A stretch of 6,395 bases of DNA, taken from contig JABIWD010000052.1 in the NCBI GenBank assembly GCA_018701105.1, positions 1 through 6,395 of the forward strand, written 5' to 3'. The notes below the pieces were generated by a model. It did no database searches. It was not told the DNA's origin and worked only from the letters and a program-made list of their open reading frames with translations. This document shows, in pieces, positions 1 through 4,942 of the stretch (its first letter is position 1; every line of letters starts with the position of its first letter). Position numbers and translations under genes: made by a program. This DNA comes from Candidatus Uhrbacteria bacterium. Lineage in GTDB: Bacteria > Patescibacteriota > Patescibacteriia > UBA9934 > UBA11717.

Positions 1-74
1 GTCGTGGAGGTGGAGGATACAACCGAGGAGGTGGACGCGGCGGAGCTCGAAGTGGTAACCGATCATCTCGATAG
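1..74 (+). CDS. rpsC: 30S ribosomal protein S3 (uS3), C-terminal end only
   Basis: Only the last 23 codons of this gene are in the window; the frame starts at base 3 and ends at TAG (72-74). The visible residues are almost all Gly, Arg, Ser and Asn, with RGGGG, RGGGR and RGGAR runs resembling RGG-type RNA-binding tails. No S3 domain is visible, so the identity rests on position: in S10-type operons S3 lies directly before L16, which starts 3 bases downstream. S3 is a small-subunit protein at the mRNA entry channel, and its C-terminus commonly carries a variable basic, disordered tail. Glycine is encoded mostly by GGA (6 of 10). A different upstream gene is unlikely but cannot be excluded from this stub. 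Confidence 0.8.
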   Translation, partial: RGGGGYNRGGGRGGARSGNRSSR

Positions 75-77
75 CCT

Positions 78-491
78 ATGTTGATGCCAAAGAAACTCAA
101 ACACCGTAAGTGGCACAAGGGTCGTGGAAGCGGAAAACGTTTAGCCACACAGAAGACCAGTGTCGCGTTTGGTGAGCATGGCTTGAAGGCCATGACAGAA
201 TCATGGATTACGTCTCGACAGATCGAGGCGGCACGTCGAGCCATGGTGCGATCAGTTAAACGTGGAGGAAAGACTTGGATCCGCATTTTCCCAGATCACC
301 CAGTTACGTTTCACGGAAACGAGAACACGATGGGATCTGGAAAGGGAGCGGTTGATCACTACGTCGCAGTTGTCCGAGCTGGAACAGTAATGTTCGAGAT
401 CTCGGGTGTGACGGAAGAGCAAGCTCGTGAGGCGATGCGTCTCGCGGCACACAAGTTGCCAGTTAAAACGAAATTTGTAAGCAAGCAGTAG
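78..491 (+). CDS. rplP: 50S ribosomal protein L16 (uL16)
   Basis: The 137-residue product has the usual L16 length and starts with the family pattern MLMPKKLKHRK. Further family blocks are FGEHGLKA (31-38), ITSRQIEAARRAM (44-56), TWIRIFPD (66-73) and a C-terminal LAAHKLPVKTKFV. L16 binds 23S rRNA in the large subunit and sends a loop towards the peptidyl transferase centre and A-site tRNA. That loop is unusual here: residues 78-90 read FHGNENTMGSGKG where most bacteria have a KP..xRMGKGKG-type sequence, so the position of E. coli Arg81 is Thr84. The flanks align without a gap, so this is not a frameshift. The start at 78 is 3 bases after the rpsC stop and gives the standard N-terminus; an in-frame ATG at 84 is less likely. 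No Shine-Dalgarno is visible. Confidence 0.98.
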   Translation: MLMPKKLKHRKWHKGRGSGKRLATQKTSVAFGEHGLKAMTESWITSRQIEAARRAMVRSVKRGGKTWIRIFPDHPVTFHGNENTMGSGKGAVDHYVAVVRAGTVMFEISGVTEEQAREAMRLAAHKLPVKTKFVSKQ

Positions 492-492
492 T

Positions 493-699
493 ATGGACTT
501 TCAAGACATCTCAAAGAAGTCGAAAGAGGATCTCCAGAAGCTGCTTTCAGAGAAGCGTGAGGAACTACGTGAATTACGCTTTAAGGTAGCAGCCAATCAG
601 TTGACAGGTGTTCGTAAGGTGCGCAACGTAAGACGCGCAATTGCGAAGATCCAAACTCGGCTCAAGCAATTACAGACAGAGGAAACAACAACCGCATAA
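493..699 (+). CDS. rpmC: 50S ribosomal protein L29 (uL29)
   Basis: The 68-residue product matches L29 in length and pattern. It is a helical hairpin: a first helix around residues 8-32 ending in ELRELRFKVA, a short turn, then a second helix with VRNVRRAIAKIQTRL (43-57). L29 sits beside the polypeptide exit tunnel of the large subunit, near the docking site of trigger factor and SRP in well-studied bacteria. The polar end (EETTTA) is probably disordered. The start lies 1 base after the rplP stop (TAG-T-ATG) with no Shine-Dalgarno, so translation is probably coupled to rplP. The place between rplP and rpsQ is the standard one. Confidence 0.97.
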   Translation: MDFQDISKKSKEDLQKLLSEKREELRELRFKVAANQLTGVRKVRNVRRAIAKIQTRLKQLQTEETTTA

Positions 700-700
700 T

Positions 701-982
701 ATGACTGCAAAGAATACAGACAATGCTATGCTCCGCACATTGAGCGGAACGGTCGTCTCCAATAAAATGGACAAGACGATTGTGGTTCGAGTTGATCGAA
801 CAAAGTTGAACAAGAAGTACAAGATGCGATACGGAGTGGCTAAAAAGTTCCATGTCCACGACCCTTTGAACCAGTTTCAAGAGGGAGACAAGGTGACTTT
901 CGCTGCAATGCGACCACTTTCTAAGACAAAGCGATGGCGAGTTCTAGGATCTCGCGAGACGCAGGTTGAAAACGAAGCATAG
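701..982 (+). CDS. rpsQ: 30S ribosomal protein S17 (uS17)
   Basis: The product is 93 residues when started at ATG 701. The S17 pattern is clear: LSGTVVSNKMDKTIVVRVDR (14-33), a basic KKYKMRYGVAKKFHVHD block and RPLSKTKRWRV (71-81). S17 is an OB-fold protein binding 16S rRNA in the body of the small subunit, with an early role in assembly. The frame is open upstream to an ATG at 641, but that would overlap the end of rpmC by 59 bases and add 20 residues foreign to the family. Start 701 is 1 base after the rpmC TAA, as is usual in this operon. ATG 728 is a shorter alternative just before the conserved core. A purine run AGAGGA at 678-683 is 17 bases from the start, too far for a normal ribosome binding site. 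Confidence 0.96.
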   Translation: MTAKNTDNAMLRTLSGTVVSNKMDKTIVVRVDRTKLNKKYKMRYGVAKKFHVHDPLNQFQEGDKVTFAAMRPLSKTKRWRVLGSRETQVENEA

Positions 983-986
983 TTAT

Positions 987-1358
987 ATGGTTCAACATCA
1001 ATCAATGATCAAAGTTGCCGACAATAGTGGTGCTAAGAAGCTCATGGTAATTCGTGTGCTAGGAGGATACAAAAAGCGCTACTCACGTATTGGCGACCTG
1101 ATGACATGCGTAGTCAAAGAGGCTCAGCCTCACGCTGCCGTCAAGAAAAGTGACATCGTTCACGCCGTTCTTGTACGTTCAAGAAAGGAAATCCGACGAT
1201 CAAATGGTACGTACATTCGTTTCGACGAAAATGCTGCCGTTATCGTCGACAGAGAAAATAAGGAGCCTAAAGGAACGCGAATCTTTGGCCCAATCGCTCG
1301 TGAGTTACGGGCGCAGGGATACGGAAAGATTGTGTCACTTGCTCCAGAAGTACTCTAG
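987..1358 (+). CDS. rplN: 50S ribosomal protein L14 (uL14)
   Basis: The product is 123 residues from ATG 987, close to the 122 usual for L14. Family blocks are IKVADNSGAKK (8-18), VLGGYKKRY (24-32), SDIVHAVLVRSRK (55-67), TYIRFDENAAVIV (75-87) and GTRIFGPIARELR (96-108), ending SLAPEVL. L14 is a beta-barrel protein at the subunit interface, contributing to an inter-subunit bridge, and is where the silencing factor RsfS binds in bacteria that have it. An in-frame ATG at 966 lies inside rpsQ and would add seven unrelated residues, so 987 is preferred. The spacer after rpsQ is TTAT and no Shine-Dalgarno is seen. Confidence 0.97.
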   Translation: MVQHQSMIKVADNSGAKKLMVIRVLGGYKKRYSRIGDLMTCVVKEAQPHAAVKKSDIVHAVLVRSRKEIRRSNGTYIRFDENAAVIVDRENKEPKGTRIFGPIARELRAQGYGKIVSLAPEVL

Positions 1359-1361
1359 TCT

Positions 1362-1676
1362 ATGAAAATTATCACTGGAGACAACGTAAAAATCCTAGCC
1401 GGTAAGGATCGAGGAAAGACCGGTAAAGTGATCCAGACTTTCCCAGAAATGGGTAAGGTCGTGGTCGATAAACTAAACATGACAACCAAGCACTTGAAGG
1501 GACGAGGCGATCAGAAAGGAAAGAAGATCGAGTACCCTGCACCAATGAACGCATCAAACGTAGCCATCGTCGGAAAAGACGGAACGGGGCGAGTTGGATA
1601 CGAGACGGTGACGAAGGATGACAAGACGATGAAGAATCGTGTCCTTCGCAAGGCTGGTAAAAGTGAAACTATCTAA
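1362..1676 (+). CDS. rplX: 50S ribosomal protein L24 (uL24)
   Basis: The 104-residue product starts with a KOW-type RNA-binding motif: GDNVKILAGKDRGKTGKV (6-23), then MGKVVVDKLNM. The central YPAPMNASNVAIV (58-70) and the RVGYE segment (77-81) are typical of L24. L24 is one of the first proteins to bind the 5' end of 23S rRNA and starts large-subunit assembly; its hairpin lies near the exit tunnel. The start is 3 bases after the rplN stop (spacer TCT), with no Shine-Dalgarno. Its place between L14 and L5 is standard. The C-terminal segment is Lys-rich and ordinary for the family. Confidence 0.97.
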   Translation: MKIITGDNVKILAGKDRGKTGKVIQTFPEMGKVVVDKLNMTTKHLKGRGDQKGKKIEYPAPMNASNVAIVGKDGTGRVGYETVTKDDKTMKNRVLRKAGKSETI

Positions 1677-1679
1677 CGT

Positions 1680-2225
1680 ATGGCAGCAATCAAAGAACAA
1701 TATCTGGCGGCCGTACCGAAGCTGAAGGAACAACTGAAGTTGGAAAACGTCAGTGCCGTTCCAAAGATTCAGAAAGTTACGCTCAACGTCGGTTTGGGAA
1801 AGGGTTTGAAAGATAAAGCTTATATCGAAACAGTAGAGAAGACGATTCAGCGAATATCTGGACAGAAGCCCGTATTCACAAAGGCGCGAAAGTCTATCGC
1901 ATCGTTCAAGATCCGAGAGGGAATGCCTATCGGACTCAAAGTAACGTTGCGAGGACCACGCATGTATGACTTCGTTGAGAAGCTCGTAAATGTAACGTTC
2001 CCGCGTGTAAGAGACTTCCGAGGCATTAGCCCCAAGAGTGTCGATTCTGCAGGTAACTTCAACTATGGATTCAAAGAGCACATTGCTTTTCCAGAAGTTT
2101 CAACTACAGAGGTTGATCGGCTTCACGGGTTGCAGGTCACGATTACGACTTCTGCAAAAAACAAAGAACAGGGACGTGCTTTGTTCGACGCCCTCGGTTT
2201 CCCATTTATAAAGAACCAGAACTAA
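1680..2225 (+). CDS. rplE: 50S ribosomal protein L5 (uL5)
   Basis: The 181-residue product agrees with the 179 or so usual for bacterial L5. Diagnostic blocks are VPKIQKVTLNVGLG (27-40), SGQKPVFTKARKSIASFKIREG (60-81), MPIGLKVTLRG (82-92), PRVRDFRGISPKS (108-120) and a C-terminal ALGFPF. L5 binds 5S rRNA in the central protuberance together with L18 (encoded downstream) and contacts P-site tRNA. The ATG at 1680 is 3 bases after the rplX stop (spacer CGT). No Shine-Dalgarno is present. In E. coli, S8 binds the spc mRNA at the start of the L5 gene to repress the operon; I could not identify such a structure here by eye. Confidence 0.98.
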   Translation: MAAIKEQYLAAVPKLKEQLKLENVSAVPKIQKVTLNVGLGKGLKDKAYIETVEKTIQRISGQKPVFTKARKSIASFKIREGMPIGLKVTLRGPRMYDFVEKLVNVTFPRVRDFRGISPKSVDSAGNFNYGFKEHIAFPEVSTTEVDRLHGLQVTITTSAKNKEQGRALFDALGFPFIKNQN

Positions 2226-2231
2226 CTCACT

Positions 2232-2417
2232 ATGGCAAAGAAATCCTTAATCGCTAAGGCAAAACGAAAGCCGAAGTTCGCTTCGCGCATTATTCGTCGA
2301 TGCTGGAAGTGCGGTCGTCCACGTGGATACATGCGAGACTTCGGTCTATGTCGCATTTGTTTCCGTGAGTTAGCCAATAACGGTGAGATCCCTGGTATCA
2401 CCAAATCAAGCTGGTAA
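2232..2417 (+). CDS. rpsZ: 30S ribosomal protein S14, zinc-binding short form (uS14, type Z)
   Basis: The product is 61 residues, the length of the zinc-containing S14 form rather than the roughly 100-residue zinc-free form. The four cysteines of the zinc ribbon are intact: C24-x2-C27 and C40-x2-C43 in CWKCGRPRGYMRDFGLCRIC, followed by the typical ending FRELANNGEIPGITKSSW. S14 binds the 16S rRNA 3' domain in the small-subunit head and is needed late in assembly. The 6-base spacer CTCACT after rplE holds no ribosome binding site. Placement between L5 and S8 is normal for this form and argues against a cyanobacterial source. Confidence 0.98.
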   Translation: MAKKSLIAKAKRKPKFASRIIRRCWKCGRPRGYMRDFGLCRICFRELANNGEIPGITKSSW

Positions 2418-2418
2418 T

Positions 2419-2820
2419 ATGCCAACTACAGATCCAATTTCAGATTTGCTCACTCGCATCCGTAACGGACAGATGGCGAGTCTCAAACAAGTTCGTGCTC
2501 CGCATTCGAACGTTAAGTTTGCGATCGCCAAAATCATGGAGAAAGAAGGTTACATAACCGATGTCCAGGTTGTAGAGGCAGTAAACTCTAAGTTCAAAGA
2601 CATTGAAATGACTTTGAAGTACGATGGAAAACGACCAATTATAAGAAAGTTAAAACGCATCTCAACACCAGGCCGACGCATGTATGCTAAGGCTTCGGAA
2701 CTTCCTCGTGTCTTCTCCGACATTGGTATCGCGATTATCTCGACACCAAACGGATTGATGACAAACAAGGACGCGCGAAAGCGTCGACTTGGCGGAGAGG
2801 TTATTTGCGAAATATTCTAG
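2419..2820 (+). CDS. rpsH: 30S ribosomal protein S8 (uS8)
   Basis: The product is 133 residues from ATG 2419; S8 proteins are usually about 130. Family features are the N-terminal DPISDLLTRIRNGQ (5-18), VRAPHSNVKFAIAKIMEKEGYI (25-46, a helix and turn), RISTPGRRMY (80-89) and the C-terminal block IGIAIISTPNGLMT...RLGGEVICEIF. S8 binds helix 21 of 16S rRNA and organises the central domain; in E. coli it also represses the spc operon. An in-frame ATG at 2383 lies inside rpsZ and would add 12 foreign residues. Start 2419 follows the rpsZ TAA by 1 base (TAA-T-ATG), with no Shine-Dalgarno. Confidence 0.97.
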   Translation: MPTTDPISDLLTRIRNGQMASLKQVRAPHSNVKFAIAKIMEKEGYITDVQVVEAVNSKFKDIEMTLKYDGKRPIIRKLKRISTPGRRMYAKASELPRVFSDIGIAIISTPNGLMTNKDARKRRLGGEVICEIF

Positions 2821-2824
2821 GCCT

Positions 2825-3379
2825 ATGTCACGAATTGGAAAACAAGTTATTGTAATCCCAAGTGGTGTAGAGGTAACTCTAAATGGCAAGCATGTTGCCG
2901 TGAAGGGTCCTAAGGGAGCTCTAGAGCTAACCGTACACAAGAACGCAAGTGTATCAGCGGCTGACGGTGAGTCCGGTAAGGAAATCACAGTCGTCATGGA
3001 TGACCTTGATAGCAAGTTGAACCGCTCACTGTGGGGAACTACGCGATCAAACATTGCGAACATGGTGCAGGGAGTTACAGACGGCTTCTCAAAGCAGCTA
3101 GAAGTGAATGGTGTTGGTTACAAGGTTGCGCTTCGAGGAAACATCCTCAACTTGCACCTTGGATACTCACACGAGATCGACTTCGATCTACCGGAAGGAA
3201 TCAAGGCAGACGTAGAGAAGAATGTGATCACAATCAGTGGTACCGACAAGCAGCTTGTTGGTCATACGGCAGCAGAGATTCGAAAGTTGAGAAAACCTGA
3301 GCCGTACAAAGGAAAAGGAATTAAGTATATGGACGAAGTGATTCGTCGAAAGGCTGGTAAGGCCGCTAAGGCAGCATAG
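2825..3379 (+). CDS. rplF: 50S ribosomal protein L6 (uL6)
   Basis: The 184-residue product has two similar L6 domains. The N-terminal one starts MSRIGKQVIVIPSGVEV and contains VKGPKG (26-31); the second has FSKQLEVNGVGYKVALRG (88-105) and LGYSHEIDFDLPEGI. It ends with the L6 signature PEPYKGKGIKY (158-168) and RRKAGK. L6 binds 23S rRNA near the sarcin-ricin loop and the factor-binding site. An upstream in-frame ATG at 2789 overlaps rpsH and is rejected; ATG 2825 follows the rpsH stop by 4 bases (GCCT). The short tail KAAKAA is basic and unremarkable. No Shine-Dalgarno at a normal distance. Confidence 0.97.
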   Translation: MSRIGKQVIVIPSGVEVTLNGKHVAVKGPKGALELTVHKNASVSAADGESGKEITVVMDDLDSKLNRSLWGTTRSNIANMVQGVTDGFSKQLEVNGVGYKVALRGNILNLHLGYSHEIDFDLPEGIKADVEKNVITISGTDKQLVGHTAAEIRKLRKPEPYKGKGIKYMDEVIRRKAGKAAKAA

Positions 3380-3383
3380 GGCT

Positions 3384-3731
3384 ATGGCGCAAATCAAAAA
3401 ACATTTTTTGCGAGCACGTCGCGCCCACCGTACCCGAGCACGTTTGCACGGGACAGCGGGTCGCCCACGGCTCTCGGTCTTCCGATCGGCTAAGCATTTT
3501 ACTGCGCAGTTGATCGATGACGATGCGGGAAAAACTCTCGCGTCGGTACATGATAAAGAAATCGAAAAGGGAACGCCTTTGGAGAAAGCTCAGGCACTTG
3601 GAAAGCTTATTGCTGACAAGTCAAAGAAGGCAGGTGTTGAGACACTAATATTCGATCGTGGGTCCTACGCTTATCACGGACGCGTAAAAGCGTTTGCTGA
3701 AGGAGCACGAGAAGGTGGACTAAAATTCTAG
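3384..3731 (+). CDS. rplR: 50S ribosomal protein L18 (uL18)
   Basis: The product is 115 residues, typical of bacterial L18. It has the basic N-terminal arm (HFLRARRAHRTRARLHG), then RPRLSVFRSAKHFTAQLIDD (27-46) and the family ending IFDRGSYAYHGRVKAFAEGAREGGLKF (from residue 89). L18 binds 5S rRNA with L5 and anchors it in the central protuberance. It starts 4 bases after rplF (spacer GGCT). Codons 5 to 9 contain an A6 run and a T6 run; the frame reads through both without disruption and the N-terminal arm is normal, so there is no sign of a frameshift. Confidence 0.97.
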   Translation: MAQIKKHFLRARRAHRTRARLHGTAGRPRLSVFRSAKHFTAQLIDDDAGKTLASVHDKEIEKGTPLEKAQALGKLIADKSKKAGVETLIFDRGSYAYHGRVKAFAEGAREGGLKF

Positions 3732-3734
3732 CTT

Positions 3735-4499
3735 ATGGCAGAAACAACAACAACCGAAAAAAAGGACGCAGCGGCACCAGCAAGTGCACCTGCTAAAGCA
3801 GCTCCGGCAAAGGCCGAAGCAAAGGTTGAAGGTGGTAAGCCAAGTGGATCAGGAACTGCTGCTCCAAAAAAGCGAGATGATCGAAGAGGTGGAGGTGGAG
3901 GTAACCGACGCCGACAGGGTGGAGGAAACCGACGTCGAGAGCGAGAGCCGCGAGAGTTCGAGCAGAAGATCTTGGATCTTGCTCGCGTTACTCGTGTGAC
4001 TACTGGTGGAAAGCGAATGCGATTCCGAGTAGCTCTTGTTATCGGTGACAAGAAGGGGCGCGTAGGTTTTGGCGTGGCTAAGGGTACCGACGTTCAGTTG
4101 GCGATCCAGAAGTCGTTTCACCAGGCTAAGCGTAACTTGATGACCTTGAACCTTGTGGACGGGACTTTCCCTCACCGACAAGAAGGTCAGTTTGGCGCAG
4201 CTAATGTGCTAATTATGCCAGCTCCAAAGGGAACCGGACTTAAGTCTGGTGGTGCTATGCGTATGATTCTTGACCTTGCTGGAGTAGATGACGCTGTTAC
4301 AAAGATTCTTGGTTCCAAGAATAAGGTTAACGTTGCTAAGGCTACGTTTGCTGCTTTGGAAGCTATGGTCATCCCAGAGGGTACACTTACTGATGCTGAG
4401 AACAGTGCGAAACTTCGAAAGGAGAAGCGTTCTGCTGATGCTAAGAAAGTTGTAAAAAAGCCTGCGGTTAAGAAAAAGCCCGTAGCTAAGAAGGCGTAG
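3735..4499 (+). CDS. rpsE: 30S ribosomal protein S5 (uS5) with long N- and C-terminal extensions
   Basis: The 254-residue product is about 90 residues longer than E. coli S5 (about 166). The S5 core runs from about residue 73 to 212: an N-terminal double-stranded-RNA-binding-like domain with RVTTGGKRMRFRVALVIGD (87-105), GRVGFGVAKGTDVQLAIQK (108-126), then GTGLKSGGAMRMILDLAGV (166-184) and SKNKVNVAKATFAALEAM. Before it lie an Ala/Lys/Pro/Glu-rich stretch (1-48) and an Arg/Gly/Asn-rich block (50-69) with two GGGNRRR units. After it is a tail ending in KKPAVKKKPVAKKA. S5 sits at the mRNA entry channel with S3 and S4 and affects decoding accuracy. The start at 3735 follows rplR by 3 bases (CTT) and the extension is in one open frame using the operon's codon style, so it appears real. 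A later start inside the extension cannot be ruled out by sequence alone. Confidence 0.96.
   Translation: MAETTTTEKKDAAAPASAPAKAAPAKAEAKVEGGKPSGSGTAAPKKRDDRRGGGGGNRRRQGGGNRRREREPREFEQKILDLARVTRVTTGGKRMRFRVALVIGDKKGRVGFGVAKGTDVQLAIQKSFHQAKRNLMTLNLVDGTFPHRQEGQFGAANVLIMPAPKGTGLKSGGAMRMILDLAGVDDAVTKILGSKNKVNVAKATFAALEAMVIPEGTLTDAENSAKLRKEKRSADAKKVVKKPAVKKKPVAKKA
3894..3941 (+). repeat. Two 24-base tandem repeat units in rpsE encoding GGGNRRR(Q/E)
   Basis: Unit 1 is 3894-3917 and unit 2 is 3918-3941. They agree at 21 of 24 positions and encode GGGNRRRQ and GGGNRRRE (residues 54-61 and 62-69 of S5). The differences are GGT/GGA, CGC/CGT and CAG/GAG. The close DNA match suggests a fairly recent in-frame duplication that lengthened the Arg/Gly block; codon constraint could also keep the units alike. 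Confidence 0.8.
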
Positions 4500-4500
4500 T

Positions 4501-4932
4501 ATGTCTATGAAACTACACACAATATCTTCAAACGACGGATCACGACAGCGAAAGCAGCGTGTTGGACGAGGAATGGCCCGAAAGGGTAAGACGTCCGGAC
4601 GAGGTTCGAAAGGTCAACGTTCACGATCGGGTGGAAAGAGTGGATTGAAACTTAAGGGAATGAAGCAGACATTGCTCCGAGTACCTAAGTTGCGAGGATT
4701 CAAAAGCATGCACGCGAAGGCAGAGGTGGTAAATGTTGGAGATCTTGATAGAGTGAAGGGAGCATTGGTAACACCAAAGCTTTTGAAAGCTGCTGGATTG
4801 ATCACTGACTCATCAAAGAAAGTGAAAATCCTGTCTAATGGAGAAATCCAGAATTCCGTTGTGGTAAAGGGCTGCAAGGTATCAAAAGTAGCAAGTGAGA
4901 AGATTGTCGCAGCAGGTGGAAAAGTAGAATAA
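4501..4932 (+). CDS. rplO: 50S ribosomal protein L15 (uL15)
   Basis: The 143-residue product has the L15 layout. The Arg/Gly-rich N-terminal part contains RVGRGMARKGKTSGRGSKGQ (20-39) followed by RSRSGGK; the globular part contains PKLRGFKSMHAKAEVVNVGDL (62-82), and the protein ends near ASEKIVAAGGKVE. L15 binds 23S rRNA and enters assembly at a middle-to-late stage. The GSGxGKT-type loop of many L15 proteins is replaced by MARKGKT. The gene starts 1 base after the rpsE stop (TAG-T-ATG), leaving no room for rpmD. ATG 4507 would also give a plausible MKLHTI start; 4501 is favoured by the 1-base spacing and a weak AAGG six bases upstream, the only recognisable Shine-Dalgarno-like match in the operon. 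Eight of 11 Arg codons are CGA. Confidence 0.97.
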   Translation: MSMKLHTISSNDGSRQRKQRVGRGMARKGKTSGRGSKGQRSRSGGKSGLKLKGMKQTLLRVPKLRGFKSMHAKAEVVNVGDLDRVKGALVTPKLLKAAGLITDSSKKVKILSNGEIQNSVVVKGCKVSKVASEKIVAAGGKVE

Positions 4933-4942
4933 CCCCACTCCC

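Noticed and set aside
309..347. Local double frameshift as the cause of the odd L16 loop
   Set aside because: The conserved flanks on both sides align with no gain or loss of residues, and MGxGKG is still present within the loop, so substitution explains it better than compensating indels.
641..700. Longer N-terminus for S17 from ATG 641
   Set aside because: The extra 20 residues are the rpmC coding region read in another frame and do not belong to the S17 family; ATG 701 gives the normal 1-base spacing.
1554..2081. 175-codon open frame on the minus strand across rplX and rplE
   Set aside because: It lies antisense to two clear ribosomal protein genes; its translation is rich in Leu, Ser and Arg with no recognisable domain, as expected of a shadow frame.
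2383..2418. Longer N-terminus for S8 from ATG 2383
   Set aside because: It overlaps rpsZ and adds 12 residues not found in S8; ATG 2419 follows the rpsZ stop directly. The same reasoning rejects ATG 2789 for L6 and ATG 966 for L14.
3395..3410. CAAAAAA/TTTTTTG inverted repeat and A6 run at the start of rplR as a frameshift site or terminator
   Set aside because: The loop would be two bases, the stem is only A-T rich, and the frame reads AAA AAA CAT rather than a classic slippery heptamer. The L18 N-terminus is normal in the zero frame.
4..3901. The shared GTGGAGGTGGAGG in rpsC and rpsE as a mobile or regulatory repeat
   Set aside because: Both copies are in frame within Gly/Arg coding stretches using GGT and GGA codons, so shared amino-acid bias is enough to explain the match.
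4914..4942. Shine-Dalgarno for secY in the AGGTGGA at the end of rplO
   Set aside because: It lies more than 20 bases before the ATG at 4943, well outside the normal range, and the C-rich spacer next to the start offers no alternative.
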